Assembly (NCBI RefSeq): GCF_003010935.1 | Contig: NZ_PGGN01000002.1 | Location: 744,001 to 808,000, forward strand | Reading direction: 5' to 3' | DNA from: Phyllobacterium endophyticum | GTDB lineage: Bacteria > Pseudomonadota > Alphaproteobacteria > Rhizobiales > Rhizobiaceae | Length of the DNA stretch: 64,000 nucleotides | Shown: positions 35,243-44,481 of the stretch, piece by piece | How the letters are laid out: each line of letters starts with the position of its first letter | How positions within the stretch are numbered: position 1 is the first letter of the stretch | Notes under the pieces: model-generated | What the model was told of the DNA's origin: nothing | Databases searched by the model: none | What the model saw: the letters and a program-made list of their open reading frames with translations, nothing else | Position numbers and translations under genes: made by a program

Positions 35243-36247
35243 ATGCAATCAGATAAACTTCGGCCCTCGCCAATTGTGCCGACTATCGACCTGGACAAAC
35301 AGGGTGTTCAGCACGGATTTTTGCGCCTGCCCTACAGTCGCGACGATTCTGCCTGGGGTTCTGTGATGATCCCCATCGCGGTCGTCCGCAATGGCACTGG
35401 GCCGACTGCGCTTCTCACGGGCGGCAACCACGGCGATGAATACGAGGGCCCGATTGCATTGTTCGACCTTGCCAGGACGCTGGACCCCGGCAATGTCAGC
35501 GGCACGGTGATCATTGTGCCGGCGATGAACTATCCGGCATTTCGCGCCGGAACGCGCACATCGCCGATCGACAAGGGCAATATGAATCGCAGCTATCCCG
35601 GCAGGCCGGATGGCACGGTAACCGAGAAGATCGCCGACTACTTCACCCGTGAACTGCTACCGCGCGCTGATGTTGTCCTCGATTTCCATTCTGGTGGCAA
35701 AACTCTGGATTTCGTGCCCTTTGCCGCGGCCCATATTCTGCCAAACAAGGTGCAGGAGGCGAAGGGCTTCGATGCCGTCAGAGCGTTCTCGGCACCCTGG
35801 TCGATGCGCATGCTGGAGATCGATGCAGTTGGCATGTACGACACAACTGTCGAAGAATTGGGCAAGGTCTTCGTCACCACGGAACTAGGCGGCGGCGGTA
35901 CCGCCCGGGCGGAAACCGTGGCAATCGCAAAGCGCGGCGCAATGAATGTGCTGCGGCATGCCGGAATCGTTGGCGGCCGGATCGAGCACCGCGAAACGCG
36001 CTGGCTCGATATGCCGTCAGGCGATTGCTTCTCCTTTGCCGAGGATGAAGGAATGATAGAAACAATGATTGATCTTGGTCAAAGTGTCGCCGAGGGGCAG
36101 GTTATCGCCCGAATTCACCCCATAGGCCGCACCGGTATTGCACCCGTTGAAATCCCGGCAAGGATGAACGGGCTCCTCGCCGCACGGCATTTTCCCGGGC
36201 TGGTCAAGCCGGGTGACTGCGTGGCAGTCGTCGGTACCGTCGACTGA
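35243..36247 (+). CDS. eutE: N-acetyl-L-2,4-diaminobutyrate deacetylase EutE/DoeB
   Basis: Zinc-dependent deacylase of 334 residues in the succinylglutamate desuccinylase/aspartoacylase family. Zinc ligands are visible in GGNHGDEYEGP (His and Glu) and VVLDFHSGGKTLD (His). It releases acetate to give L-2,4-diaminobutyrate for the aminotransferase encoded leftward. The ATG at 35243 lies 7 bp after the eutD stop; the longer frame from 35198 overlaps eutD. Last gene of the rightward operon, convergent with a histidine kinase gene. Confidence 0.93.
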   Translation: MQSDKLRPSPIVPTIDLDKQGVQHGFLRLPYSRDDSAWGSVMIPIAVVRNGTGPTALLTGGNHGDEYEGPIALFDLARTLDPGNVSGTVIIVPAMNYPAFRAGTRTSPIDKGNMNRSYPGRPDGTVTEKIADYFTRELLPRADVVLDFHSGGKTLDFVPFAAAHILPNKVQEAKGFDAVRAFSAPWSMRMLEIDAVGMYDTTVEELGKVFVTTELGGGGTARAETVAIAKRGAMNVLRHAGIVGGRIEHRETRWLDMPSGDCFSFAEDEGMIETMIDLGQSVAEGQVIARIHPIGRTGIAPVEIPARMNGLLAARHFPGLVKPGDCVAVVGTVD

Positions 36248-36264
36248 AGTTTTGCCCACGGGAC

Positions 36265-37677
36265 TCAAGCTGCGAGCGGTATGCGCAATTCTGCTCTCAG
36301 CCCACCTTCCGGCTCATTGCAAAGCGTGATGTCTCCTCCACTGCGCCGTGCGATGTTGCGGGCAATTGTCAGTCCGAGGCCAAAGCCTCCCGTCTGACGA
36401 TTGCGTGAATCATCGACGCGCCGGAACGGCTGGAACACCTGGTTCAGTTTCGCCTGAGGAATCCCTGGCCCTTGGTCACGAATAGTAAGCAAAATGTCGG
36501 CACCGCTTTTTTTAAGACTGATATGGGCCCTCTCGCCATAGGTCACCGCGTTGTTTACGAGGTTGGTGACACACCGCCGTAGAGCAATCGGACGACCCAC
36601 ACAGATCAGTCCGCGCAACGCTTGGGCCGTCCCGTCAAACGATGCTTGCGGGAAACCATCGGCAATCGAGTCGACCAACGACCAGAAGTCGATCCTTTCC
36701 TGCTCTTCATCAACAATTTCGTACGTGGCGAAATCGATAACGGACCGGGATATGGCTTCGATATCGTTGAGATCATGGGTAAGCGACTGACGCAGCGGGG
36801 ATTTTCGCAACAGTTCGAGACGCAGGCGAATTCGGGTTAGCGGCGTGCGCAGGTCATGGGCGAGCGCCGCGGCCAGCTGCTCGCGGTCCGCTACATATTC
36901 TCTGAGTTGCAATTGCATGGCGTTTACTGCACGCGCGGCCAATCTATATTCGCTGCTGCCGAACTCGGGAAGGAGTGGCGATTTCACATCCTCGCCTATA
37001 CGCTTGACCGCTCTTTCGAGGGCACGATAAGGCGCCGTCAATCGGCGCGTTGCCCAGATCGACATTGCGATTACCACCAACGCAACCGCGCCAAACAATG
37101 GCACCGTCTGCACGGTGAAGATTGGTGGCTCCGGCGCTATAGAAGTCGAGAAGTTCAGCCATTGATTGTCCTTGAACTTGATCGAGGCCGTGAGTCCGGC
37201 GCTCTGACTGAAGTTCTCGGCAATGTCAGAAAGCTGCCGCTCTACAATTCCGACATCCGGATCAGGTGCGCTGGGGCTCTTTTCCGGACCGCTGGATATC
37301 CGGTTCGACACGCGGCGAATGCGGGCGTCAGTGACACCGAATGCGGACAATCGCGCCACCAGCACATCTTCAAGCTCGGCCAAACTATCGTCGGATGCTA
37401 TAGCCGATGTTACGGTGGGCTCGTCGGACATGGAAAGTGGATTTGCAGTGTTAGACAGCGCGCTCGCAAGAAGCAGGCGGTCGGATGGCGCTGCCGCATG
37501 AAGAACCTTGACGAGCGTATAGGCTCGCTCGCTCAGCCGAAATAATTCGAGTACATCGTTGTTTTCGGTTCGATCGCGAGAGACGATCGATAGTGTCGCG
37601 ATCTGCGTGGTAAGCAGACCGGCAATCAGGATGAGCAAGATCCAGCTCGGCAGCGACTGAGGCAGCAACCGTTTCAT
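36265..37677 (-). CDS. Two-component sensor histidine kinase
   Basis: Membrane sensor of 470 residues. It has a first span at about residues 10-32, a periplasmic sensing region of about 150 residues, a second span (VPLFGAVALVVIAMSIWA) and HAMP. The kinase core follows, with H-box LAHDLRTPLTRIRLRLE (phosphorylated His274), N-box NLVNNAVTYGE, DQGPGIP and FGLGLTIARNIARR. The start overlaps the response regulator stop by 4 bases (ATGA), so the pair is translationally coupled. The signal is unknown; divergent genes for small exported proteins are the likely targets. Confidence 0.93.
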   Translation of the reverse strand: MKRLLPQSLPSWILLILIAGLLTTQIATLSIVSRDRTENNDVLELFRLSERAYTLVKVLHAAAPSDRLLLASALSNTANPLSMSDEPTVTSAIASDDSLAELEDVLVARLSAFGVTDARIRRVSNRISSGPEKSPSAPDPDVGIVERQLSDIAENFSQSAGLTASIKFKDNQWLNFSTSIAPEPPIFTVQTVPLFGAVALVVIAMSIWATRRLTAPYRALERAVKRIGEDVKSPLLPEFGSSEYRLAARAVNAMQLQLREYVADREQLAAALAHDLRTPLTRIRLRLELLRKSPLRQSLTHDLNDIEAISRSVIDFATYEIVDEEQERIDFWSLVDSIADGFPQASFDGTAQALRGLICVGRPIALRRCVTNLVNNAVTYGERAHISLKKSGADILLTIRDQGPGIPQAKLNQVFQPFRRVDDSRNRQTGGFGLGLTIARNIARRSGGDITLCNEPEGGLRAELRIPLAA

Positions 37678-38390
37678 TCGGTGCTGACTTCGGGAAGGAA
37701 CTGATATCCGCCGCCACGGATCGTCGAGATCAGTTTTGGCGACCTGGAATCATCTTCCATCTTCCGGCGAAGGCGGCTGATCAAAATGTCGATACTTCGA
37801 TCATAACCATAGGCGGCGCTATTGCCCACGAGTTCCAGCAGTTGGTCGCGGCTCAACATGCGCTGTGTGCTCTTGACCAACGTCTCCAGGAGATTGAACT
37901 CGGCCGTTGTCAGTTCGACGCGCACCGCGTCTGGAGATACAAGCCGGCGCCGCGAGCAGTCCATCGTCCAACCGGCGAAATGGTAGACCGAGGGCTCAAG
38001 GCGGCGCTCGGCGCTCGATGTATCGAGCCGGCGCAGCACTGCGCGAATACGCGCCAGCAACTCCCTTGGGTCGAAGGGCTTTGACACATAGTCGTCCGCA
38101 CCCATTTCGAGCCCGACCACCCTATCGGTGGTTTCCGTGACCGCCGTCAGCATGATGATGGGGATGCGGGAGTGCTTTCGAATGTCCCTGCAGATTTCCA
38201 TCCCGCTCTTTCCCGGAAGCATCACATCCAGGATGAGAAGATCAATGGGCGTGCGAGAAAGAACTTCCTGCATTTCGTCATCGTCGCGCGCGACCGAAAC
38301 ATGCATTCCCCGCTTCTTCAGAAAGTCGTGCAGCAAATCTCGAATCGCTTGGTCGTCGTCGACGATCAGAATATGCGCTTCCGATTTCAT
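37674..38390 (-). CDS. OmpR-family response regulator
   Basis: Regulator of 238 residues. The receiver has acidic residues Asp11-13, phospho-acceptor Asp55 (LLILDVMLPGKSG) and a Lys in DYVSKPFDPREL. The C-terminal winged helix has LTTAEFNLLETLVKS and YDRSIDILISRLRRKM. I start at the ATG at 38390, with AGGA 8 bases upstream; the frame runs to 38639, but that part is not receiver-like. It partners with the kinase encoded immediately downstream. Confidence 0.93.
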   Translation of the reverse strand: MKSEAHILIVDDDQAIRDLLHDFLKKRGMHVSVARDDDEMQEVLSRTPIDLLILDVMLPGKSGMEICRDIRKHSRIPIIMLTAVTETTDRVVGLEMGADDYVSKPFDPRELLARIRAVLRRLDTSSAERRLEPSVYHFAGWTMDCSRRRLVSPDAVRVELTTAEFNLLETLVKSTQRMLSRDQLLELVGNSAAYGYDRSIDILISRLRRKMEDDSRSPKLISTIRGGGYQFLPEVSTE

Positions 38391-38672
38391 GCTCATTCCT
38401 GACACCAATCGAAGTGCAGCAAACCAGTCCGCACGTTCTACTGATTGTTCTAATGCATGAACCACCTTGGAAAGCCACGCAATTCTTCGGGATTTGAACG
38501 CTGGCCCCACAAAATTCAATGACCCGGCCATGCGGCAAAATTCTGTCGCCCCGGCCTTGTTACAGAGGAGAAACAAAACACCACAAGCCAGAAAAACGCG
38601 GGCAACACTCATGCCAGATACATGGGGGGCCAAAGACACTGGCTGGTCTAATCAGGATTTATCGAAACTCAA

Positions 38673-38972
38673 ATGGCTCTCAAGCGAAATATATCGGCCA
38701 TTTCGGCAATAGTCCTGACGAGCGCAACGCTCGTTATCGCAGCAGTCGAACCGTCGATGGCCGAGGAGACGCTTACCCGCGCAGAACTATGCGGCAAGCT
38801 CCAGCAACAGGTTCAACACGCGATTACCGAACACGCCGAGGCGAAACGGGCAGCCAAGGCGAAAGCACTTCAGAAAACGGGAACGAGATTCTGCGCAAGC
38901 AACAAACAGGCGCAGGGGATCAGATCGTATGCCCAGGCTTTGAAGCTGCTTGGTGTGCAGCCGGTCGATTGA
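38673..38972 (+). CDS. Small exported protein of unknown function
   Basis: Protein of 99 residues with a signal peptide (SAIVLTSATLVIAA core, cleavage near residue 30 after MAEE or SMA). The mature part is helical and Lys/Ala/Gln-rich, with two cysteines (ELCGK and RFCASN) that could form a disulfide. It is not recognised. It is divergent from the two-component system across 282 bp and lies 42 bp before the next small exported protein gene, so the two may be cotranscribed. Confidence 0.7.
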   Translation: MALKRNISAISAIVLTSATLVIAAVEPSMAEETLTRAELCGKLQQQVQHAITEHAEAKRAAKAKALQKTGTRFCASNKQAQGIRSYAQALKLLGVQPVD

Positions 38973-39014
38973 CTGGCGTTATCCGATAGGCCCGCATCGA
39001 AAGGAAACTGATCA

Positions 39015-39254
39015 ATGAAAAAGTCCCTCTATACAGCTCTCGGCCTTGCCGTTGCCATGGCTGTCTCGGCTCCAGTTGTCGCTTCCACCGCAAGTGCCGC
39101 CCCTGCAGCAACAGCGACCTCCCCCGAAGCGACTGCAACAACCATGAAAAAGTCTCCGAAACATGTGAAGAAGGTGCACAAGATGTCGGCCAAGAAGAAG
39201 GCTGTGAAACAGCCGGATACTTCTGCTCCAGCTTCTCCCGCACCTGCAGAATAA
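39015..39254 (+). CDS. Small exported Lys/Ala/Pro-rich protein, acid-shock-like
   Basis: Protein of 79 residues with a signal peptide (cleavage near ASAAPA). The mature part is low-complexity Ala/Thr/Pro followed by a cationic KKSPKHVKKVHKMSAKKK block. Composition and plan resemble the Asr acid-shock protein of enterobacteria, but similarity of low-complexity sequences proves little. AAAGGAA precedes the start. Its position next to an OmpR-type system suggests stress-induced expression (inference). Confidence 0.65.
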   Translation: MKKSLYTALGLAVAMAVSAPVVASTASAAPAATATSPEATATTMKKSPKHVKKVHKMSAKKKAVKQPDTSAPASPAPAE

Positions 39255-39536
39255 CTGCAGGACAACTATCATTCATCGAACTATGCCGGCCGTGGGAAAC
39301 TGCAGCCGGTGTAGTTTTGAACATCGCTAGTCCATAATCCCATTTGCGAACTTTCGTTATTCGAATCCAACATCGCGTCGTAACATCAGTCGGGTGATTC
39401 TCTTGGCCAGTGCATCGATCAGCAACCCGGGCCGGTGAAGCATCTACTGCGCCGTGCGTTCTATGAACGCATAAAAGTCGAATGGACATAGTCCACTTGG
39501 ATATGTTCCAGCAAACCGGTTTGTGGAGAACTAGCT

Positions 39537-39791
39537 ATGGGCGGAGAAAGTCTTATTGTTTTTCTTCTGGTGGGATTGGTAGCGGGATGGCTTGCAAGCC
39601 AGCTCGTTCGAGGAGGCGGGTTTGGCCTCGTCGGAGATCTGGTGGTCGGCGTTATCGGTGCCTTCATCGCGGGTTACCTTTTTCCGAGGCTGGGTATCTC
39701 GCTCGGCAGCGGCATCCTCGGCGCAATTATTGCCGCAACGATCGGAGCGGTCATTCTTCTTGTTGTGCTTCGCGCCGTCAAACGAGCCTGA
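39537..39791 (+). CDS. GlsB/YeaQ/YmgE family stress-response membrane protein
   Basis: Small membrane protein of 84 residues with three hydrophobic spans and the Gly-rich transglycosylase-associated family pattern (VGLVAGWLASQLVRG, GDLVVGVIGAFIAGYLF, SGILGAIIAATIGAVILL). The family is often induced by envelope or acid stress; molecular function is not known. It ends at a bidirectional terminator. The 282 bases before it (39255-39536) hold only a short TGGAC-ATA-GTCCA inverted repeat. Confidence 0.88.
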   Translation: MGGESLIVFLLVGLVAGWLASQLVRGGGFGLVGDLVVGVIGAFIAGYLFPRLGISLGSGILGAIIAATIGAVILLVVLRAVKRA

Positions 39792-39807
39792 CTTTGACGT
39801 AACAAAA

Positions 39808-39843
39808 AAGCCCCCGAGCCATCAGGTTCGGGGGCTTTCGTTT
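39808..39843. terminator. Bidirectional intrinsic terminator
   Basis: AAGCCCCCGA (39808-39817) pairs with TCGGGGGCTT (39828-39837), with A-rich sequence before and TCGTTT after. It separates the GlsB-like gene from the convergent RND efflux operon and can serve both strands. Confidence 0.9.
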
Positions 39844-39859
39844 GGCTATATGGACCAAG

Positions 39860-42800
39860 TTATGTGTGGCTCACCTGTGGCGTCGCGCCTCCCGCATCGG
39901 GAATCTGCCGCGTCGCTTCGACCATTTCATCCTTCTTGGAGATGAATGTGTAGAACATCGGCACCACAAAGAGGGTAAAGATTGTTCCGACAATGATCCC
40001 GGAGAAGATCACCAGTCCGATCGAATAGCGCGCCGCAGCGCCCGCACCAGTTGCCGTAATAAGAGGTATGACACCAAGTGCCATAGCCGCGGTCGTCATC
40101 AGGATTGGGCGTAGCCGCGTTTTTGCCGCCAGGATAATCGCGTCATGCCGCGATACTCCGTGCAACTCACGCTGCTGATTGGCAAATTCCACCATCAGGA
40201 TACCGTGTTTGGTGATCAGCCCCACGAGTGTGATCAGACCAACTTGGGTATAGATGTTGAGAGTCCCCAACCCGAGGTTCAGCGGTACGATCGCACCGAA
40301 GATCGACAACGGCACCGACATCATGATGATGAACGGATCGCGAAAGCTTTCGAACTGCGCGGCCAACACCAGGTAGATCACGACAACGGCCAGCATGAAT
40401 GCGATCAGGATCGTGCTTCCCTGCTCGATTTCCAACCGCGATTGGCCGGAATAGTCCATGAAGAACCCGTCCGGCATCAAGGGACGCGCCGTATCTATGA
40501 CTGTTTGCAGACCTTGGCCCGTAGTAACGCCGGGCAGCGGCAGGGCCGAAATCGTCGCCGAATTCAGCTGGTTGAACTGCTCGATGGCGGCTGGCGAAGC
40601 ATTCTGCGTAACCTTGATGACGGCAGACAGCGGAACCATCTCGCCAGATGCACTCTTGACGAAATACTGGCCGAGATTTTCAGGATTTGACCTATAGTCC
40701 TGCGGCACTTGGGGAATGATGTCGTAGCTGTTGGAATCTCGATCGAACTTCGAGATCTTGCCCCCGCCGACCAGCAGTCCAAGCGTCTGCCCGATATCGC
40801 TGACAGGCACACCCAGCGCCGACGCACGGTCACGATCGATTGTGACAGTTACCTGCGGCGCATTGAACGATAGGGAGTTCTGCACGATGATGAACTGTCC
40901 CGAGGCTTGAGCCTTGTTCTTGATCTCTTCCGCAACCTCGAACACCTTGTCGGCTGGTCCAGTCGACTGGATAATGATCGAGATCGGCAGTCCGCCTCCG
41001 GTACCCGGCAAGTCAGGAGGCGCGAAAATGAAGGCCTCGACACCGGCAAGCGGTCCGATCATGCCTTGCAGTTCCTCTTTGAGCTGCGCCTGCGACTTGG
41101 TGCGTTCCGACCAGTCCTTGAACACCCAGATGGCGAAGGCAGAGTTGGTCGTGCCGAAGCCCAGGATGTTGAAGCGGGTTTTCAGCTCCGGCAAATCCTT
41201 GGTCAAGGCATCGATCTGATCCGCATAGAGCTTGGTGTACTGTGATGTCGCGTATTGCGGACCGTTGACGATAGCGAACAAGGCGCCTGAATCTTCTTCA
41301 GGAGCAAGCTCGGAGTTTGTCTTCGTAAGCAGGAATCCAGTCAAGGCGACAAGCGCAATCACGGTGAACAATGTTACGAAGCGGAAGTTCAAGGAGCCCG
41401 CAACACGCCTTTCGTAAGCGCCTTCCAGCCAGCCGAAGCTCCGGTCGACGATGCGTTGAAAACGGCTGTGACCGCCTGACCGCAGCAACAGCGCGCACAT
41501 CATGGGTGAGACGGTCAAGGCTGCGACACCGGAGATGATCACCGCGCCGGCAAGCGTGAAAGCGAATTCGCGGAACAGTGAGCCGGTCAAACCACCAGTA
41601 AATCCGAGCGGCGCGAACACTGCTGCAAGCGTGATGGTCATGGCCACGATCGGACCGGTGATTTCCCTCATGCCTTTCAGCGCGGCATCAAACGGTTTCA
41701 ACCCCTCCTCGATATGACGGTGGATATTTTCCAGAACCACGATCGCGTCGTCGACGACGAGACCGATGGCGAGGACCATCGCGAGAAGCGAGAGCAGATT
41801 GATTGAATATCCGAGCAGGAACAGGAAGAAGCAGACACCAATCAGAGAGATCGGGATGGTGACGACCGGAATGATAACCGACCTGAAAGACCCGAGGAAG
41901 AGCAGGATAACGGCAACGACGATGAGTACCGCCTCGCCGATGGTCTTGAACACTTCCTCGATCGACGAGCTGATCTGTTCGGTCGAGTCGTAAACCATGT
42001 AGAGCCGCATGCCTTCGGGGAGGCTTGCCTGAATTGAAGGCAATTCCTTGCGAACTGCAGCGGTCATGTCGATAGGATTGGCGGCAGGCGTCGGGAAGAT
42101 ACCAAGGAATGTACCGCTGGACCCGTTGAAGCTGACGATTGTGTCCTTGTTGACAGCACCGAGCTCAACCCGGGCAACGTCACGCAGACGAATGATGTTG
42201 TCGCCATCGGACTTGATTGGCATCGCGCCGAAGGCCTCGGGCGTCTGCAGCGTTGTCTTCAACGTGATTGGAGAGGCATTGTAGAGATTCTCGATCTTGC
42301 CGGGCGCCGAAAGGAAATTCGACTGGTTGATCGCCGTGAGAACTTCAGACGCAGTCGTCTTGCGGGCAGCAAGCTTGATCGGATCGATCCACACGCGCAT
42401 CGAGAACACCTGACCGCCCAATATCTGGGCGTCGGCAACACCTTGGATCGTCGACATGCGCGGTTGAATGACGCGTTCCAGGTATTCGGTAATCTGCTCG
42501 CTGGTCATGTTCGGGTTCTGGACAGCCAGGTACATGGTCGCGAAATCCTGCCCCGTGCCCTTGGTGATCACGGGATCGTCGGCTTCTTCAGGGAGATCGC
42601 CACGCACCTGGTTGACCTTCGAAATGACCTCGGTCAATGCGGCATCCGGGTTTGCACCCAGCTTCATCTGCACCGTCACCGTGCTCGATGACGGTGCGGA
42701 AGAGGACGTCACATAATCGATGTTCTCCGTCGTGGTCACAGCCTTTGCGATCGGGGCAGAAATGAATCCCTGCATCAGGTCGGCGCTGGCCCCCGCATAG

Positions 42801-42949
42801 GCGGTTTTGATGGTGATGACCGTCTCTTCCACCTTTGGATACTGACGCACGGAAAGGTTCACCAGCCCCTGCGCACCAAGCAAGATGATCATCAGAGCGA
42901 CAACCGTCGACAGAACAGGACGGCGAATGAATATGTCCGAGAAGTTCAT
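39860..42949 (-). CDS. RND efflux transporter permease (HAE1/AcrB-MexB family)
   Basis: Inner-membrane proton-driven pump of 1029 residues with 12 spans and two large periplasmic loops. The membrane motif with proton-relay aspartates is GLVVDDAIVVLENIHRH. Starts MNFSDIFIRRPVLSTVVALM, typical of the family. The start overlaps the adaptor stop (ATGA). With the adaptor it would form a drug or metabolite exporter needing an outer-membrane channel encoded elsewhere. It resembles the Brucella BepDE type by organisation; substrates are unknown. Confidence 0.95.
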   Translation of the reverse strand: MNFSDIFIRRPVLSTVVALMIILLGAQGLVNLSVRQYPKVEETVITIKTAYAGASADLMQGFISAPIAKAVTTTENIDYVTSSSAPSSSTVTVQMKLGANPDAALTEVISKVNQVRGDLPEEADDPVITKGTGQDFATMYLAVQNPNMTSEQITEYLERVIQPRMSTIQGVADAQILGGQVFSMRVWIDPIKLAARKTTASEVLTAINQSNFLSAPGKIENLYNASPITLKTTLQTPEAFGAMPIKSDGDNIIRLRDVARVELGAVNKDTIVSFNGSSGTFLGIFPTPAANPIDMTAAVRKELPSIQASLPEGMRLYMVYDSTEQISSSIEEVFKTIGEAVLIVVAVILLFLGSFRSVIIPVVTIPISLIGVCFFLFLLGYSINLLSLLAMVLAIGLVVDDAIVVLENIHRHIEEGLKPFDAALKGMREITGPIVAMTITLAAVFAPLGFTGGLTGSLFREFAFTLAGAVIISGVAALTVSPMMCALLLRSGGHSRFQRIVDRSFGWLEGAYERRVAGSLNFRFVTLFTVIALVALTGFLLTKTNSELAPEEDSGALFAIVNGPQYATSQYTKLYADQIDALTKDLPELKTRFNILGFGTTNSAFAIWVFKDWSERTKSQAQLKEELQGMIGPLAGVEAFIFAPPDLPGTGGGLPISIIIQSTGPADKVFEVAEEIKNKAQASGQFIIVQNSLSFNAPQVTVTIDRDRASALGVPVSDIGQTLGLLVGGGKISKFDRDSNSYDIIPQVPQDYRSNPENLGQYFVKSASGEMVPLSAVIKVTQNASPAAIEQFNQLNSATISALPLPGVTTGQGLQTVIDTARPLMPDGFFMDYSGQSRLEIEQGSTILIAFMLAVVVIYLVLAAQFESFRDPFIIMMSVPLSIFGAIVPLNLGLGTLNIYTQVGLITLVGLITKHGILMVEFANQQRELHGVSRHDAIILAAKTRLRPILMTTAAMALGVIPLITATGAGAAARYSIGLVIFSGIIVGTIFTLFVVPMFYTFISKKDEMVEATRQIPDAGGATPQVSHT

Positions 42950-44319
42950 TTTGTTGGCAGTCCTGATTCTGTTTTATTGGCGGGGTTCACGTCATTGGCG
43001 ATCTTGACCGCTGCACCGGGGCTCAAGCGGTTTTGACCCGCTGTCACGACAATGTCGCCATCCTTGAGGCCCTTGGTTATTTCCACAACCAGACCGGAAC
43101 GGCGTCCCGGCGTGACGAACACCTGCGCCACTGTGAGCTTCTCTTCCTTTTTGTCGCCATTCGCCGGCTGCTCGGCCGCTTTCGTCTCGGCGGGTTTAGC
43201 GGCGTCGGCAGTGTTTGCCGCATCTGCCGGCTTATCCTCGGCGGGAGCAGGACGAACGACAAAGACGTAGTCGCCATAGAGGCTCGAAACGAGCGCCGTT
43301 TGCGGCAGCGTGAAGACATTCTCTTCTCTCGGCAGTGTTACCCGCACCTGCGAGAACTGACCTGGGCGAAGCTCCCCTTCGGAATTGTCTACCTGCGCAC
43401 GAACCGAGACGAGCCGGGTCGCCGGGTCTATTCTGGGTTCGATCGCTGTAATCTTGCCGTCATAGTTGATGTCGCTGTCCGTCAGGCCAAGCTTGATGGG
43501 CTGGCCGATCCTGACCTGGTTGAGGACCTGTTCCGTCACGGTAAAGTCGACGCGCATCGTCGTGAGATCCTGCAAGGATACGACCACCGTTCCTATGGGC
43601 AGATATTGGCCAAGTTCGATGCGCGGAATGCCGACAGTGCCCCTGAACGGCGCCTTCAACAGTTTCTGGTCCATGACAGCCTGCAACTTGGCGATTTCGG
43701 CCTTTTTCGCCAATGATGCAGATTGCGCTTCGTCGACTGCGGATACGGCACCTACACCCCGTGTATTCAGCGTGCGGGCACGTGCCAGCGTCTGATCCAT
43801 GAGTACATCCTGCGCGCGGGCGGCAACGATGTCCGCCTTCTCGATAGCATCGTCGAGCTGCAGGAGCGGCGCGTCCTTTTCCACGATCTGGTTGGCCTTG
43901 AACGGAATGTCCTTGACGATACCGGCAACCTCTACGGACAGTTCGACACCCTGGATCGCGCTTAGCGTACCAATCGCCTCGATCTCAGGCATCCATTCAC
44001 CCGGCTTGACCGTGTATGTCGAGACGGGCGCTGCAGGCTGCTGCATCGTCGCAAAGAACTGCTTGATCATCGAGTCCCTGAAGAAGTTGAACCACACCAG
44101 CCCGCCAGCAACAGCCACGACGAGGATGAGAATGATCGCAGGCATCATGTAGCGCTTGATCTTGGGGAACAGCAGCCAGATCAATCCAACGAACACCAGG
44201 ATGCCGGCCGCGGTGGGCAGCACGTAACCCTTGAACTCCGGAGCTTTTGTCCACACCAGTCCACCGAGCACAACGACCAGGACCAGAACGATTAGGGGTG
44301 CAATGTAGCGCTTAATCAT
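42946..44319 (-). CDS. RND efflux periplasmic adaptor with duplicated N-terminal membrane segment
   Basis: Membrane fusion protein of 457 residues from the ATG at 44319. The adaptor core is normal (lipoyl halves around VELSVEVAGIVKDIPFKANQ and LKAPFRGTVGIPRIELGQYL, then a beta-barrel). The N-terminus is odd: IKRYIAPLIVLVLVVVLGG and, about 50 residues later, IKRYMMPAIILILVVAVAGG are clear duplicates, with another hydrophobic stretch between them, so three spans are predicted and not one. A charged Ala/Lys/Glu insert lies near residue 380. Transcribed with the pump gene downstream, divergent from tetR. Confidence 0.92.
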   Translation of the reverse strand: MIKRYIAPLIVLVLVVVLGGLVWTKAPEFKGYVLPTAAGILVFVGLIWLLFPKIKRYMMPAIILILVVAVAGGLVWFNFFRDSMIKQFFATMQQPAAPVSTYTVKPGEWMPEIEAIGTLSAIQGVELSVEVAGIVKDIPFKANQIVEKDAPLLQLDDAIEKADIVAARAQDVLMDQTLARARTLNTRGVGAVSAVDEAQSASLAKKAEIAKLQAVMDQKLLKAPFRGTVGIPRIELGQYLPIGTVVVSLQDLTTMRVDFTVTEQVLNQVRIGQPIKLGLTDSDINYDGKITAIEPRIDPATRLVSVRAQVDNSEGELRPGQFSQVRVTLPREENVFTLPQTALVSSLYGDYVFVVRPAPAEDKPADAANTADAAKPAETKAAEQPANGDKKEEKLTVAQVFVTPGRRSGLVVEITKGLKDGDIVVTAGQNRLSPGAAVKIANDVNPANKTESGLPTK

Positions 44320-44421
44320 GGAAAGACGGCTCCGAAACAAAACAATGGCCAGCAAAGAAGTCTGCCAGCCTGTCAGATGAAGTTAAATCGTGTGGACTTG
44401 ATGGCCACGCGCAATGTACTG

Positions 44422-44437
44422 TACCGTCCGGACGGTA
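44422..44437. promoter_or_regulatory. Palindromic TetR-type operator
   Basis: TACCGTCCGGACGGTA is a perfect 16-bp palindrome in the divergent region between the efflux operon and the TetR-family gene. It is the expected binding site of that repressor and would control both directions. Confidence 0.75.
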
Positions 44438-44481
44438 ATGTCAATATGGACTGATAGTTCCCTTACACCGAAAGCGCTAGA

